DNA from: JBQLZQ01 sp052168355
GTDB lineage: Bacteria; Pseudomonadota; Alphaproteobacteria; DSM-16000; Inquilinaceae
Reading direction: 5' to 3'
Length of the DNA stretch: 64,000 nt
NCBI GenBank assembly: GCA_052168355.1
Contig: JBQLZQ010000063.1
Location: 1 to 64,000 of the forward strand
A model generated the notes under the pieces. That model worked only from the letters and a program-made list of their open reading frames with translations. It had not been told where the DNA came from and did not search any database. The translations under genes were made by a program, and so were the position numbers. Shown here in pieces: positions 16,226 through 24,442 of this stretch. Within the stretch, counting starts at the first letter, position 1. Each line of letters begins with the position of its first letter.

Positions 16226-17644
16226 GTGACCCTGCGCCTTTACAACACCCTGACCCGCGCAAAGGAGGTCTTCACCCCCATCGACCCGGCGAATGTGCGC
16301 CTCTATGTCTGCGGGCCGACGGTCTATGACTATGCCCATATCGGCAACGCACGGCCGGTGGTCGTGTTCGACGTGCTGACCCGGCTGCTGCGCCACCGCT
16401 ACGGCGCGGGGCACGTCACCTATGTCCGCAACATCACCGACGTCGACGACAAGATCATCGCGGCGGCGGCCAAGACGGGCGAGCCCATCGACCGCATTAC
16501 GGCCCGCACGGCGGAGGCCTATGCCGCTGACATGGCCGCCCTGGGCGCCCTGCCGCCGGACCGGGAGCCCCGCGCGACCGCCCATATCCCCCAGATGGTG
16601 GCGATGATCGAGCGCCTGATCGGCGCGGGCCACGCCTACGCGGCGGAAGGCCATGTGCTGTTCAGCGTGCCGTCCTGGCCCGCCTATGGCCGCCTGTCGC
16701 GCCGGCCGAGGGACGAGCAGATCGCCGGCGCCCGGATCGAGGTGGCGCCCTACAAACGGGACCCGGCCGATTTCGTCCTGTGGAAGCCCAGCCCCGATGA
16801 CATGCCCGGCTGGGACAGCCCGTGGGGGCGGGGCCGGCCCGGCTGGCACATCGAATGCTCGGCGATGGCCGAGACCCATTTGGGCGAGACCTTCGACATC
16901 CATGGCGGCGGCATGGACCTGATCTTCCCCCACCATGAGAACGAGATCGCCCAAAGCACCTGCGCCCATGGTGGAGTGTCGATGGCCAACTATTGGATGC
17001 ATAACGGCTTTCTGACCATCGACGACGAGAAGATGTCGAAGTCCCTGGGCAATTTCCACACCGTCCACGATTTGCTGAAAACCTGGCCGGGGGAGGCCAT
17101 CCGCCTGGTCCTGCTGTCGGCCCATTACCGCCAGCCGCTGGACTTCAGCGAGGACGCGCTGCGCGAGGCCCGGCGGCGGCTCGACCGGTTCTACTCGGCG
17201 CTCCGCGATACCGGCTGGGCCGCCGACGGTTCCGACACCGGCGCCGACGCCGAGCCGGACGCGCGCATCCTCGCGGCCCTGGAGGACGACCTCAATACGG
17301 CCGATGCGCTGAGCGTGCTCAACGAACGGCTGGATGCGCTCAATGAGGCGGCGCGAAAGGACGGGGAGAACCGGACGACCGTCGCGGCGGCGCGTGGGGC
17401 CCTGATCGCCTGTGGCCGCCCGCTTGGTTTGCTGCAGCAGGACGCGGCGTCCTGGCTGACCGGGGAGCCGGCGGCACGTGGCGGTCTGTCCGCAGAGGAT
17501 ATCGACAGGCTGATCGCCCGGCGGCGCGACGCGCGGGCGGCGCGGGATTTCGCCGACGCCGACCGCATCCGCGACGAGCTGGCGGCGGCCGGCGTGGTGC
17601 TGGAGGACAAGCCGACGGGCACCGTCTGGCGGCGGGCGGGGTAG
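16226..17644 (+). CDS. cysS: Cysteinyl-tRNA synthetase
   Basis: A 472-residue class I synthetase that attaches cysteine to its tRNA. LYVCGPTVYDYAHIGNARP holds a zinc-binding Cys and the HIGN motif. RNITDVDDKI, GWHIECSAMA and FPHHENEIAQS contain the remaining zinc ligands, and KMSKSLGNF is the second ATP motif. A basic helical C-terminal segment ends the protein. It starts at GTG 16226, where homology begins; an upstream ATG at 16188 is out of frame. Only four bases separate its stop from the citramalate synthase ATG, implying coupled expression. Confidence 0.95.
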   Translation: MTLRLYNTLTRAKEVFTPIDPANVRLYVCGPTVYDYAHIGNARPVVVFDVLTRLLRHRYGAGHVTYVRNITDVDDKIIAAAAKTGEPIDRITARTAEAYAADMAALGALPPDREPRATAHIPQMVAMIERLIGAGHAYAAEGHVLFSVPSWPAYGRLSRRPRDEQIAGARIEVAPYKRDPADFVLWKPSPDDMPGWDSPWGRGRPGWHIECSAMAETHLGETFDIHGGGMDLIFPHHENEIAQSTCAHGGVSMANYWMHNGFLTIDDEKMSKSLGNFHTVHDLLKTWPGEAIRLVLLSAHYRQPLDFSEDALREARRRLDRFYSALRDTGWAADGSDTGADAEPDARILAALEDDLNTADALSVLNERLDALNEAARKDGENRTTVAAARGALIACGRPLGLLQQDAASWLTGEPAARGGLSAEDIDRLIARRRDARAARDFADADRIRDELAAAGVVLEDKPTGTVWRRAG

Positions 17645-17648
17645 GATC

Positions 17649-19256
17649 ATGGCCGGGGATCGCATCTATCTGTTCGACACCACCCTGCGCGATGGGGCGC
17701 AAACCCAAGGGGTCGACTTTTCCGTCGCCGACAAACAGGCCATCGCCGAGCGTCTGGACCGGCTGGGCATCGACTATGTCGAGGGCGGCTGGCCCGGCGC
17801 CAACCCGACCGACGACAGTTTCTTCGCCAACCCGCCGTCCCTGAACCATGCGACCTTCACCGCCTTTGGCATGACGCGGCGGGCCGGCCGCAGCGCCGCC
17901 AACGATCCCGGCCTGAATGCCCTGCTCAACGCCCAGTGCGGGGCCATCTGCCTGGTCGGCAAGACCTGGGACTTCCATGTCGATGTAGCGCTGGGGGTGA
18001 AGCGTACGGAGAACGTGGAGGCTATCCGCGACAGCGTGACCTTGGCGCGGGAGCGCAAGGGAGAGGCGCTGTTCGACGCCGAGCATTTCTTCGACGGCTA
18101 CAAGGCCAACCCCGCCTATGCGCTGGAATGCGTCCGCGCCGCTTATGACGCCGGCGCCCGCTGGGTGGTGCTGTGCGACACCAATGGCGGCACCCTGCCG
18201 GAGGAGGTGGAGCGCATCGTCGCCGCCGTCACGGAGCATATCCCCGGCGACCGGCTGGGCATCCACGCCCACAACGACACCGAGAACGCGGTGGCCAATT
18301 CCCTGGCCGCCGTCAAGGCCGGCGTGCGCCATGTCCAGGGCACGCTGAACGGTCTTGGCGAGCGTTGCGGCAACGCCAACCTGGTTTCGCTCATCCCGTC
18401 GCTGATGCTGAAGCTGGGCTATGAAACCGGCGTGTCCGACGAGGGGTTGCGGTCGCTGACCCGGCTCAGCCGCTGGTTCGACGAACGGCTGAACCGCCCG
18501 CCCCAGGCAAACGCGCCTTACGTCGGCGAAAGCGCCTTTGCCCACAAGGGCGGCCTGCACGTCTCGGCCATCGCCAAGGACCCACGCTCCTACGAGCATA
18601 TCGAGCCGGACCGGGTCGGCAATCGGCGGCACATCCTGGTGTCGGACCAGTCCGGCAAGGCCAATATCCTGGCCCGGCTGGCGGAACTGGGCATCGATGT
18701 CGATCCCGCCCATGGCCCCAATCAGTCGAGTGTCGGCAAGCTGGTCGACCTGGTCAAACGCCGCGAGTTCGAGGGCTATGCCTATGACGGGGCGGAGGCC
18801 AGCTTCGAATTGCTGGCCCGGCGGATGCTGGGGCAGGTGCCCGACTATTTCACCCTCGAGCGCTTTTCGGTGACCGACGAGCGGAGGTTCAACGCGCGCG
18901 GCAAGCTGACCACCGAGTCCGAGGCCTCGGTCAAGGTGCGCATCGCCAACGAGGTGCGCCACACGGTGGCCGAGGGCAACGGCCCGGTCAACGCCATCGA
19001 CCTGGCCCTGCGCAAGGCCCTGGAACCGTTCTATCCGCTGCTCAAGGACATGCGGCTGGTCGATTTCCGGGTGCGCATCCTGATGGCCAACGAGGCCAGC
19101 GGCGCCAAGCCAAGGGTGCTGATCGAAAGCGCCAACGGCGCCGGCGAGCGCTGGTCCACCGTCGGCGTGTCCACCAACATCATCGATGCGTCGTTCGACG
19201 CGCTGGGCGACAGCTTTGTCTACAAGCTGTTCCGCGAAGGCGTCTCCGGTCTTTGA
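17649..19256 (+). CDS. cimA: Citramalate synthase
   Basis: A 535-residue member of the isopropylmalate/homocitrate synthase family. It condenses pyruvate and acetyl-CoA to (R)-citramalate, an entry to isoleucine and to 2-oxobutyrate without threonine. The barrel begins LFDTTLRDGAQTQGVDFSV with the metal-binding Asp and Arg. LCDTNGGTLPEE, GIHAHNDTENAVANS and VQGTLNGLGERCGNANL supply further active-site residues. The C-terminal LeuA dimer domain (about 390-535), ending in WSTVGVSTNIIDASFDAL, carries the feedback site. TTLRDGAQTQGVDFS and the overall length fit CimA rather than LeuA. It follows cysS directly and precedes trmJ. Confidence 0.92.
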   Translation: MAGDRIYLFDTTLRDGAQTQGVDFSVADKQAIAERLDRLGIDYVEGGWPGANPTDDSFFANPPSLNHATFTAFGMTRRAGRSAANDPGLNALLNAQCGAICLVGKTWDFHVDVALGVKRTENVEAIRDSVTLARERKGEALFDAEHFFDGYKANPAYALECVRAAYDAGARWVVLCDTNGGTLPEEVERIVAAVTEHIPGDRLGIHAHNDTENAVANSLAAVKAGVRHVQGTLNGLGERCGNANLVSLIPSLMLKLGYETGVSDEGLRSLTRLSRWFDERLNRPPQANAPYVGESAFAHKGGLHVSAIAKDPRSYEHIEPDRVGNRRHILVSDQSGKANILARLAELGIDVDPAHGPNQSSVGKLVDLVKRREFEGYAYDGAEASFELLARRMLGQVPDYFTLERFSVTDERRFNARGKLTTESEASVKVRIANEVRHTVAEGNGPVNAIDLALRKALEPFYPLLKDMRLVDFRVRILMANEASGAKPRVLIESANGAGERWSTVGVSTNIIDASFDALGDSFVYKLFREGVSGL

Positions 19257-19274
19257 GGGCATGACGCACCCCTG

Positions 19275-20057
19275 ATGGCCGGCACGGATTCCACCAAGAC
19301 CCCGGTCACGGGCGGCCCCGCCGTCATTCTGGTCGAACCCCAGCTGGGCGAGAATATCGGCACGGCGGCGCGGGCCATGCTCAATTGCGGGCTGGTCGAT
19401 CTGCGCCTGGTGCGGCCCCGCGACGGCTGGCCCAACCCGTCGGCCCGCCCGTCGGCGGCGGGCGCCGACAGTGTTCTGGACAGCGCCCGGCTGTTCGACG
19501 ACACAGCGGCCGCCGTCGCCGACCTGACCGTGGTCTACGCCACCACGGCCCGGCCGCGCGACATGGTCAAGCCAGTCCTGACCCCGCGCGCCGCGGCGGC
19601 CGAGATGCGCGGTCACGCCGATGCCGGTCGGTCCTGCGGCCTGCTGTTCGGGGGCGAGCGGTCGGGCTTGTCGAACGAGGACATCTCGCTGGTCGATGCG
19701 GTGGTCACGGCCCCGCTCAACCCCGCCTTCACATCGCTCAACCTGGCCCAGGCGGTGCTGATGGCGGGGTACGAATGGTATCAGGCGGGCGATGCGACCC
19801 CGGACCGCAGCCTGCCCCTGATCGGCAACGCCCCGGCCACCAAGGCCCAGATGCACAATTTCCTGGAGCATCTGGAGACGGAACTGGAGGACGCCGATTT
19901 CTTCCTGGTTCCGGCCAAGCGGCCCCACATGGTCCGCTCGATCCGCAACCTGTTCCTGCGCGCCCGGCCTACCGACCAGGAAATCCGCACCCTGCACGGC
20001 ATCGTCACCGCCCTGTCGGGCCGCCGCAAGGGCGGCAGGCCGAGGGGCAGGGGGTAA
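19275..20057 (+). CDS. trmJ: tRNA (cytidine/uridine-32-2'-O)-methyltransferase
   Basis: A 260-residue SPOUT-class RNA methyltransferase of the TrmJ/TrmH group that methylates the 2'-hydroxyl of residue 32 in tRNA anticodon loops. VILVEPQLGENIGTAARAMLNCGL is the family opening. CGLLFGGERSGLSNEDISL and APLNPAFTSLNLAQAVLM form the knotted SAM-binding region. The tail GRRKGGRPRGRG is basic. The start lies 18 bases after cimA. The last 27 bases of the gene, including its stop, are repeated 256 bases downstream as part of a tandem duplication. Confidence 0.9.
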   Translation: MAGTDSTKTPVTGGPAVILVEPQLGENIGTAARAMLNCGLVDLRLVRPRDGWPNPSARPSAAGADSVLDSARLFDDTAAAVADLTVVYATTARPRDMVKPVLTPRAAAAEMRGHADAGRSCGLLFGGERSGLSNEDISLVDAVVTAPLNPAFTSLNLAQAVLMAGYEWYQAGDATPDRSLPLIGNAPATKAQMHNFLEHLETELEDADFFLVPAKRPHMVRSIRNLFLRARPTDQEIRTLHGIVTALSGRRKGGRPRGRG

Positions 20058-20542
20058 GGCGGGCGGCGAGTGGGACTCGTCGTCTGAATTTATCATCGAA
20101 GAAGTTGAAAGAATGCCGCCACAAGCCCCGGCCCACGAGCCGGGGCCTGTGCGGGACCGTGACGCCCCGACAAAAGCGAACGGCGCCGTCCCGTACAGGT
20201 CCCGCGTCAAGCGCGGGACTCGTCGTCTGGACTGGCGCGTTAGAGAATTTCAGAGAAAGGCGCCGCTAAGCCCCGGACGAAGATCCGGCGGCAGGCCGAG
20301 GGGCAGGGGGTAAGGCGGGCGGCGAGTGGGACTCGTCGTCTGAATTTATCATCGAAGAAGTTGAAAGAATGCCGCCACAAGCCCCGGCCCCCGAGCCGGG
20401 GCCTGTACGGGACCGTGACGCCCTGACAAAAGCAAATGGCGCCGTTCCGTACAGGTCCCGCGTCAAGCGCGGGACTCGTCGTCTGGACTGGCGCGTTGGA
20501 GAATCTCAGAGAAAGGCGCCGCTAAGCCCCGGACGAAGATCC
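20031..20542. repeat. Two tandem copies of a 256-bp unit that includes the trmJ 3' end
   Basis: Copy one spans 20031-20286 and copy two 20287-20542, aligned end to end without gaps and differing at eight positions by my reading. The unit starts inside trmJ (GGCGGCAGGCCGAGGGGC), so copy two holds a non-coding duplicate of the last nine codons. The rest of the unit is non-coding and contains palindromic elements. The gap between trmJ and the next gene (20058-20609) is otherwise empty of genes. The few substitutions suggest the duplication is old enough to have drifted, or is kept similar by conversion. Confidence 0.92.
20126..20219. repeat. Palindromic REP-like elements in copy one
   Basis: Two GC-rich inverted repeats: CCCCGGC/GCCGGGG (20126-20132 and 20139-20145, 6-nt loop) and GTCCCGCG/CGCGGGAC (20199-20206 and 20212-20219, 5-nt loop TCAAG). 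Each recurs 256 bases downstream with minor changes. The second form resembles short palindromes scattered through many alphaproteobacterial intergenic regions. Neither is followed by a T-run, so they are not classical terminators, although they could stabilise the trmJ transcript end. Confidence 0.7.
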
Positions 20543-20548
20543 GGGGCT
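20525..20548. repeat. Third palindrome, intact only at the distal end of the duplication
   Basis: AGCCCCGG/CCGGGGCT with an 8-nt loop (20525-20532, 20541-20548). In copy one the same element is cut short at the junction, where CCGG runs straight into the repeated trmJ sequence. The tandem duplication junction therefore lies inside a palindrome. Confidence 0.75.
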
Positions 20549-20609
20549 CGTGCGGGACGATGCCGTAGGCATTCTTGCAGCCCGGCCCCGCCGGCGATAG
20601 CGTGACGGG

Positions 20610-21362
20610 ATGTTCGATGTCCTGACGGTCCTGGTCGTTGGCGGGACGTTTCTGATCGCCGGTACCGTCAAAGGCGTCGTCGGGTTCGGTCTCCCGACGG
20701 TCAGCCTGGCGCTTTTGACCCTGGCGATCGGACTGCCGCAGGCCATGGCCCTGCTGCTGGTGCCGTCGCTGGTCACCAATCTCTGGCAGGCGGCGGCCGG
20801 CGGTCAGGCGCGCGCGATCCTGCGTCGGATCTGGCCGTTTCTGCTGACGGCCACGGCCACCGTGTGGCTTGGCGCCATGGCCCTGACGCGCGTCGATGTG
20901 GCGGTCCTGACGGGGCTTCTGGGCGTGCTTCTGGTCGTCTACGCGACCGTGGTCCTGGCCGGCCTTCGTCTCACGGTCACGCCGCCCCAGGAGATCTGGG
21001 TCGGCCCCCTGGTCGGCTTGGCGAACGGCGTTCTGACGGGGATGACGGGATCGTTCGTCGTGCCGGGCGTGCTGTTTCTTCAGGCCATCGGCCTGTCCCG
21101 GGACAGGCTGATCCAGGCCATGGGGATGCTGTTCGCGGCATCGACTGTGGCCCTTGGCATTGCCTTGCAGGGAAGTGGGTTCCTGACGGCCGACCTTGGG
21201 AAGCTGTCGGCGGTCGCCCTGGCTCCGGCGGTGATCGGCATGATCCTGGGGCAGCGGATCCGGCGGACGCTGCCCGAGGATGTGTTCCGGCGGGTGTTTC
21301 TCGCCGCGCTCCTCCTGCTCGGCGCCTACATTTTCGGGCGCGCGGCCGGCGTCTTTTCGTAG
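20610..21362 (+). CDS. TSUP (TauE/SafE) family membrane permease
   Basis: A 250-residue, strongly hydrophobic protein with about eight membrane segments arranged as two homologous halves. The first half begins GGTFLIAGTVKGVVGFGLPTVSLALL and the second GLANGVLTGMTGSFVVPGVLFLQ, the paired motifs of the TSUP family. Such proteins export sulfite or sulfoacetate or carry related organic anions; the substrate here is unknown. It stands alone between the tandem repeat and the rpsD promoter. Confidence 0.85.
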   Translation: MFDVLTVLVVGGTFLIAGTVKGVVGFGLPTVSLALLTLAIGLPQAMALLLVPSLVTNLWQAAAGGQARAILRRIWPFLLTATATVWLGAMALTRVDVAVLTGLLGVLLVVYATVVLAGLRLTVTPPQEIWVGPLVGLANGVLTGMTGSFVVPGVLFLQAIGLSRDRLIQAMGMLFAASTVALGIALQGSGFLTADLGKLSAVALAPAVIGMILGQRIRRTLPEDVFRRVFLAALLLLGAYIFGRAAGVFS

Positions 21363-21403
21363 GCCGCGTTAACCATGATGGCAGCCCTGGCGACAGGCTG
21401 CGA

Positions 21404-21431
21404 TTGACAGGCGGCGGCGCATGGCTATAGT
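21404..21431 (+). promoter_or_regulatory. Near-consensus sigma-70 promoter of rpsD
   Basis: TTGACA (21404-21409), a 16-base spacer and TATAGT (21426-21431), followed by a leader of roughly 150 bases before the rpsD ATG. It is the best housekeeping promoter I could find in the window, which fits a ribosomal protein gene. Confidence 0.75.
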
Positions 21432-21442
21432 GCCCGCCTTCC

Positions 21443-21460
21443 TTCCCGAGAACGCGGGAA
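21443..21460 (+). promoter_or_regulatory. Hairpin early in the rpsD leader
   Basis: Perfect 6-bp stem TTCCCG/CGGGAA with a 6-nt loop, about 10 bases after the predicted transcription start and well before the AAGGAG ribosome binding site. S4 represses its own operon in other bacteria through leader RNA structure, but this element is too small to assign that role. Confidence 0.35.
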
Positions 21461-21586
21461 TGGCCGATTTCCCTTGTCGAATGGGGGCTGGTGGCCAATT
21501 CCCCGTCCGGTCCGGGCGTTCAGGCGCCGGGGCGGGCCTATCGGGACAATCGCCGCGAAAGCGGACAACAATGCCAAGGAGCCGCA

Positions 21587-22201
21587 ATGAGCAAGCGTGA
21601 GAGCTCGAAGTACAAGATCGACCGCCGCCTGGGCCTCAATCTGTGGGGCCGGCCGAAAAGCCCGGTCAACCGGCGCGAATACGGCCCCGGCCAGCACGGC
21701 CAGCGCCGCAAGAAGCCGACCGATTTCGGCACCCAGCTGATGGCCAAGCAGAAGCTCAAGGGCTATTACGGCAACATCGGCGAGAAGAAATTCCGCCGCT
21801 ATTACGAGGAAGCCGTGCGCCGCCGCGGCGACACCGGCGAGCAGTTGATCGCGCTTTTGGAGCAGCGGCTCGACGCCATCGTCTACCGCCTCAAATTCGT
21901 GCCCACCGTGTTCGCGGCGCGCCAGTTCGTCAATCACGGCCATATCCGCGTCAACGGCAAGCGCGTCAACATTCCGTCCTACCAGGTCAAGCTGGGCGAC
22001 GAGATCGCGATCAAGGAAAAGTCCCGCGACCTGCCGATCGTTCTGGAAGGAGCCGGGTCGCCCGAGCGCGACGTGCCCGACTATCTGGAGGTCGATCACA
22101 AGACCATGCGCGGCCGCATGACCCGGCTGCCGCAACTGGCCGACGTTCCCTATCCGGTGCAGATGGAACCCAATCTGGTGATCGAGTTCTACTCGCGCTG
22201 A
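21587..22201 (+). CDS. rpsD: 30S ribosomal protein S4
   Basis: A 204-residue S4 protein, a primary 16S rRNA binder that starts assembly of the small subunit body. It opens SKRESSKYKIDRRLGLNLWG and contains GPGQHGQRRKKPTDFGTQLMAKQKLKGYYG. The S4 RNA-binding domain is LDAIVYRLKFVPTVFAARQFVNHGHIRVNGKRV (about 100-132). The N-terminus lacks the zinc cysteines found in some S4 proteins. AAGGAG lies five bases before ATG 21587; the frame upstream is open but unlike S4. It has its own promoter and terminator. Confidence 0.97.
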   Translation: MSKRESSKYKIDRRLGLNLWGRPKSPVNRREYGPGQHGQRRKKPTDFGTQLMAKQKLKGYYGNIGEKKFRRYYEEAVRRRGDTGEQLIALLEQRLDAIVYRLKFVPTVFAARQFVNHGHIRVNGKRVNIPSYQVKLGDEIAIKEKSRDLPIVLEGAGSPERDVPDYLEVDHKTMRGRMTRLPQLADVPYPVQMEPNLVIEFYSR

Positions 22202-22232
22202 CCGATCTGCCTTCGCGCTATTCGGCCGAACA

Positions 22233-22263
22233 CGGCGCGCCCTTCACCGGGTGCGCCGTTTTC
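22233..22263 (+). terminator. Intrinsic terminator after rpsD
   Basis: A 10-bp stem with one G-U pair (22233-22242 with 22249-22258), loop TTCACC, followed by TTTTC. It lies 31 bases after the rpsD stop and ends before the VIT-family gene. Confidence 0.8.
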
Positions 22264-22299
22264 ATGTGAGGTCACGGGTCTCAAACGGGGAGCACCGCC

Positions 22300-23001
22300 A
22301 TGCCCAGCACGCCGCACACCGAACGGCATTTCCGGGCGCCCGACAGCGTGCGGGACGTGGTCATCGGCATGGCCGACGGGTTGACCGTGCCGTTCGCGCT
22401 GGCCGCCGGCCTGTCCGGGGCGGTGGCCGCGACCGATATCGTCGTGACCGCCGGCGCGGCCGAGATCGCCGCCGGGGCGATCGCCATGGGGCTGGGCGGG
22501 TTTCTGGCCGCCCGCACCGATGAGCACCACTACCGGTCGGAGTATCGCCGCGAATGGCACGAGACCGAGCATCTGCCGGACGAGGAGCGGGCCGAGGTGG
22601 TGCGCATCCTGCGCGATCAGGGGCTGGAGGGTCAGCCGCTGGACCTGGTGGTCGACGCCATCACGTCGGATCGCACCCGCTGGGTCAATTTCATGATGCG
22701 CTACGAGCTGGGGCTGGAAAAGCCGGAGCGGCGCCGTGCCCCCATCAGCGCGCTGACCATCGGCGGGTCCTACATCGTCGGCGGTCTGATCCCGCTGTTC
22801 CCGTACATGCTGACCACCGACATGCGCACGGCGCTGTACGAGTCGATCGCCGTGACCCTGGTGTCGCTGGGTGTCTTCGGCGCGGTCAAGGGCAAGCTGA
22901 CCGGGATGCCGCCACTGGTCAGCGGGCTGCAAACCCTGGCCGTCGGCGGTGTCGCCGCCGCCGCCGCCTTTCTCATCGCCCGTCTGATCGGCGGGGGCTG
23001 A
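22300..23001 (+). CDS. VIT1/CCC1-family iron or manganese transporter
   Basis: A 233-residue integral membrane protein. DSVRDVVIGMADGLTVPFALAAGLSGA is the CCC1/VIT1 first-helix signature. AEIAAGAIAMGLGGFLAARTDEHHY follows, then a hydrophilic metal-binding helical stretch rich in Glu and His (about 75-130), and three more hydrophobic segments to the end. The plant vacuolar and yeast members move Fe2+ or Mn2+ out of the cytosol against protons, so export or detoxification is expected. GGAG precedes the ATG. The gene is flanked by a terminator and a convergent MarR gene. Confidence 0.87.
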   Translation: MPSTPHTERHFRAPDSVRDVVIGMADGLTVPFALAAGLSGAVAATDIVVTAGAAEIAAGAIAMGLGGFLAARTDEHHYRSEYRREWHETEHLPDEERAEVVRILRDQGLEGQPLDLVVDAITSDRTRWVNFMMRYELGLEKPERRRAPISALTIGGSYIVGGLIPLFPYMLTTDMRTALYESIAVTLVSLGVFGAVKGKLTGMPPLVSGLQTLAVGGVAAAAAFLIARLIGGG

Positions 23002-23008
23002 GCCGCGG

Positions 23009-23464
23009 TCAGTCGGCCCAGGACGGCGTGGCGCGGGCCAAGCGGTCGAGCAGGGCGGCAAGCGTGTTCCGCTCGGCCTGGCTGAGGCATTCCAGCATCT
23101 TGCTCTCCCGCTCCTCGAACATGGGCATGATCCGCCCGTAGAGATCGCGCCCCTCGGCGGTCAGGCGCAGGATGGCCCGCCGCGCGTCGGCGCTGTCGTC
23201 CTCCCGGACGATCAGGCCTTTCTTGACCAAGGTTGCCGCGGCCCTACTGACCGTGTTGCGCGGCTGTTCGGTGATCTCGCAGATGTCGCGGGGGTTCAGA
23301 CGGTCGCGAAAGACCAGGCAGATCAGGATGGTCCATTCGGGACGGATGATCCCGAACTGCTGCTCCATCCGGCGCAAAAGCGGCTCGCGGTAGAAATTCG
23401 TGAGGAACGCCATGCGATAGGCGATGGGGATGGGAACCCCGTCGAGGATGTCGAGCAGCTTCAC
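23009..23464 (-). CDS. MarR-family transcriptional regulator
   Basis: A 151-residue winged-helix regulator. RPEWTILICLVFRDRLNPRDICEITEQPRNTVSRAAATLVKKGLIVRE forms the DNA-binding helices and DSADARRAILRLTAEG the wing. MarR proteins usually bind as dimers and release DNA when they bind small, often phenolic or acidic, ligands. It starts at GTG 23464, overlapping the lyase stop by four bases (GTGA), so the two are translationally coupled. It probably senses the substrate of the lyase/TRAP module and represses it through the divergent region upstream of the lyase. Confidence 0.87.
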   Translation of the reverse strand: MKLLDILDGVPIPIAYRMAFLTNFYREPLLRRMEQQFGIIRPEWTILICLVFRDRLNPRDICEITEQPRNTVSRAAATLVKKGLIVREDDSADARRAILRLTAEGRDLYGRIMPMFEERESKMLECLSQAERNTLAALLDRLARATPSWAD

Positions 23465-24327
23465 CGGACGGTCGCCGCCGGTTCGCCGTAACCGGTCAGG
23501 CGCAGCAGTTCGGCGTGGCTCAGTCGGCGATCCGACGGCCGGCCGGTCGCGATGGCGGCCAGCGCGTCGCGTACGCCGGCGGCGGCGGCCCCGATCAGGG
23601 TGATCGGGTAGGCCACCATGGCGAAGCCGAGCTCCTGCAACCGGGCCGGCGGCAGGATCGGGCTGGCCCCGCCCTCCAGCATGTTGGCCAGGCACGGCAG
23701 ATCGCTCGCCCGCGTAAAGGCCTCCATCTCAGCCTCCGATCGTGGCGTCTCCATGAACAGCATGTCGGCGCCGGCATCGGCAAAGGCCCGGATGCGGTCG
23801 AGGGCGCTCTCCAGGTCCTCCACGCCGCGCGCGTCGGTGCGGGCCAGGATCAGGATGCGGCCGCCGCTTTCCTCGCGTGCCCGCACGGCGGCGTCGATCC
23901 GCGCCACGGCCTCGGCGAACGGAACCACGGACTTGCCCGACAGATGGCCGCAGCGCTTTGGCCACGTCTGATCCTCGATCATGACGGCCGCCGCGCCGGC
24001 CTGGGCCAGGTCCAGCACCGTCCTGCGGATGTTGGCATCACCCCCGTAACCGGTGTCGCCGTCGCAGATCACCGGGCGGCCGGCGGCGCGGATGATCGCG
24101 CGCGCGGTCTCAAGCATCTCCGTGGCGCTGGCGAGGCCGATGTCGGGGAAGGCGAAGCGCGACGCCACCGCGCCATACCCCCCCATGAACATCGCGTCGA
24201 ACCCCGCTTCGGCCGCCAGACGGGCCGAAAGCGCATCATAGGGGCAGGGCAGCACCAGGATCTCCTGCCGCGCGATCAATGCGCGCAAGCGATCCGCCTG
24301 TCCAGGCACCGCATCACAGGAGGTCAT
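23461..24327 (-). CDS. Isocitrate lyase/PEP mutase superfamily carbon-carbon lyase
   Basis: A 288-residue alpha/beta barrel enzyme. PYDALSARLAAEAGFDAMFMGGYG opens the barrel. CDGDTGYGG (88-96) binds magnesium and substrate. WPKRCGHLSGK carries Cys126 in the KRCGH loop, which is typical of the lyase branch (methylisocitrate or dimethylmalate lyase) rather than PEP mutase. It should cleave a 2-hydroxy dicarboxylate or tricarboxylate into two smaller acids. The frame extends to a TTG at 24333, but ATG 24327 has GAGG at good spacing. It is paired with MarR and divergent from a TRAP transporter that probably brings in its substrate. The precise acid is unknown. Confidence 0.85.
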   Translation of the reverse strand: MTSCDAVPGQADRLRALIARQEILVLPCPYDALSARLAAEAGFDAMFMGGYGAVASRFAFPDIGLASATEMLETARAIIRAAGRPVICDGDTGYGGDANIRRTVLDLAQAGAAAVMIEDQTWPKRCGHLSGKSVVPFAEAVARIDAAVRAREESGGRILILARTDARGVEDLESALDRIRAFADAGADMLFMETPRSEAEMEAFTRASDLPCLANMLEGGASPILPPARLQELGFAMVAYPITLIGAAAAGVRDALAAIATGRPSDRRLSHAELLRLTGYGEPAATVR

Positions 24328-24442
24328 GTCCAAGCCTCTTCAGTTGTCCCGTTTGGGACGATTATTGTTCCATGTGGGGCAAATTTAGGCTAGCGTTTCG
24401 GCAAAGGCCAGCACAAGCGGCCGGCATGAGGGTAGGGAGGCC
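24328..24442. promoter_or_regulatory. Divergent control region with a possible MarR operator
   Basis: A 115-base spacer between the lyase-MarR pair and the TRAP operon. It contains the inverted repeat GTCCC-GTTT-GGGAC (24346-24359) close to the lyase start, and an AT-rich patch (24361-24391) with weak promoter-like hexamers reading toward the TRAP genes. An operator role is inferred from position and symmetry. Confidence 0.45.

Noticed and set aside
14777..20210. Very long minus-strand open frames opposite gltX, cysS, cimA and trmJ
   Set aside because: They mirror strongly coding plus-strand genes in GC-rich DNA and their translations are rich in Gly, Arg, Gln and His with no domain.
20031..20542. 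Repeats considered as a CRISPR array
   Set aside because: Only two units of 256 bp, directly abutting, with no short repeats separated by unique spacers and no cas genes nearby.
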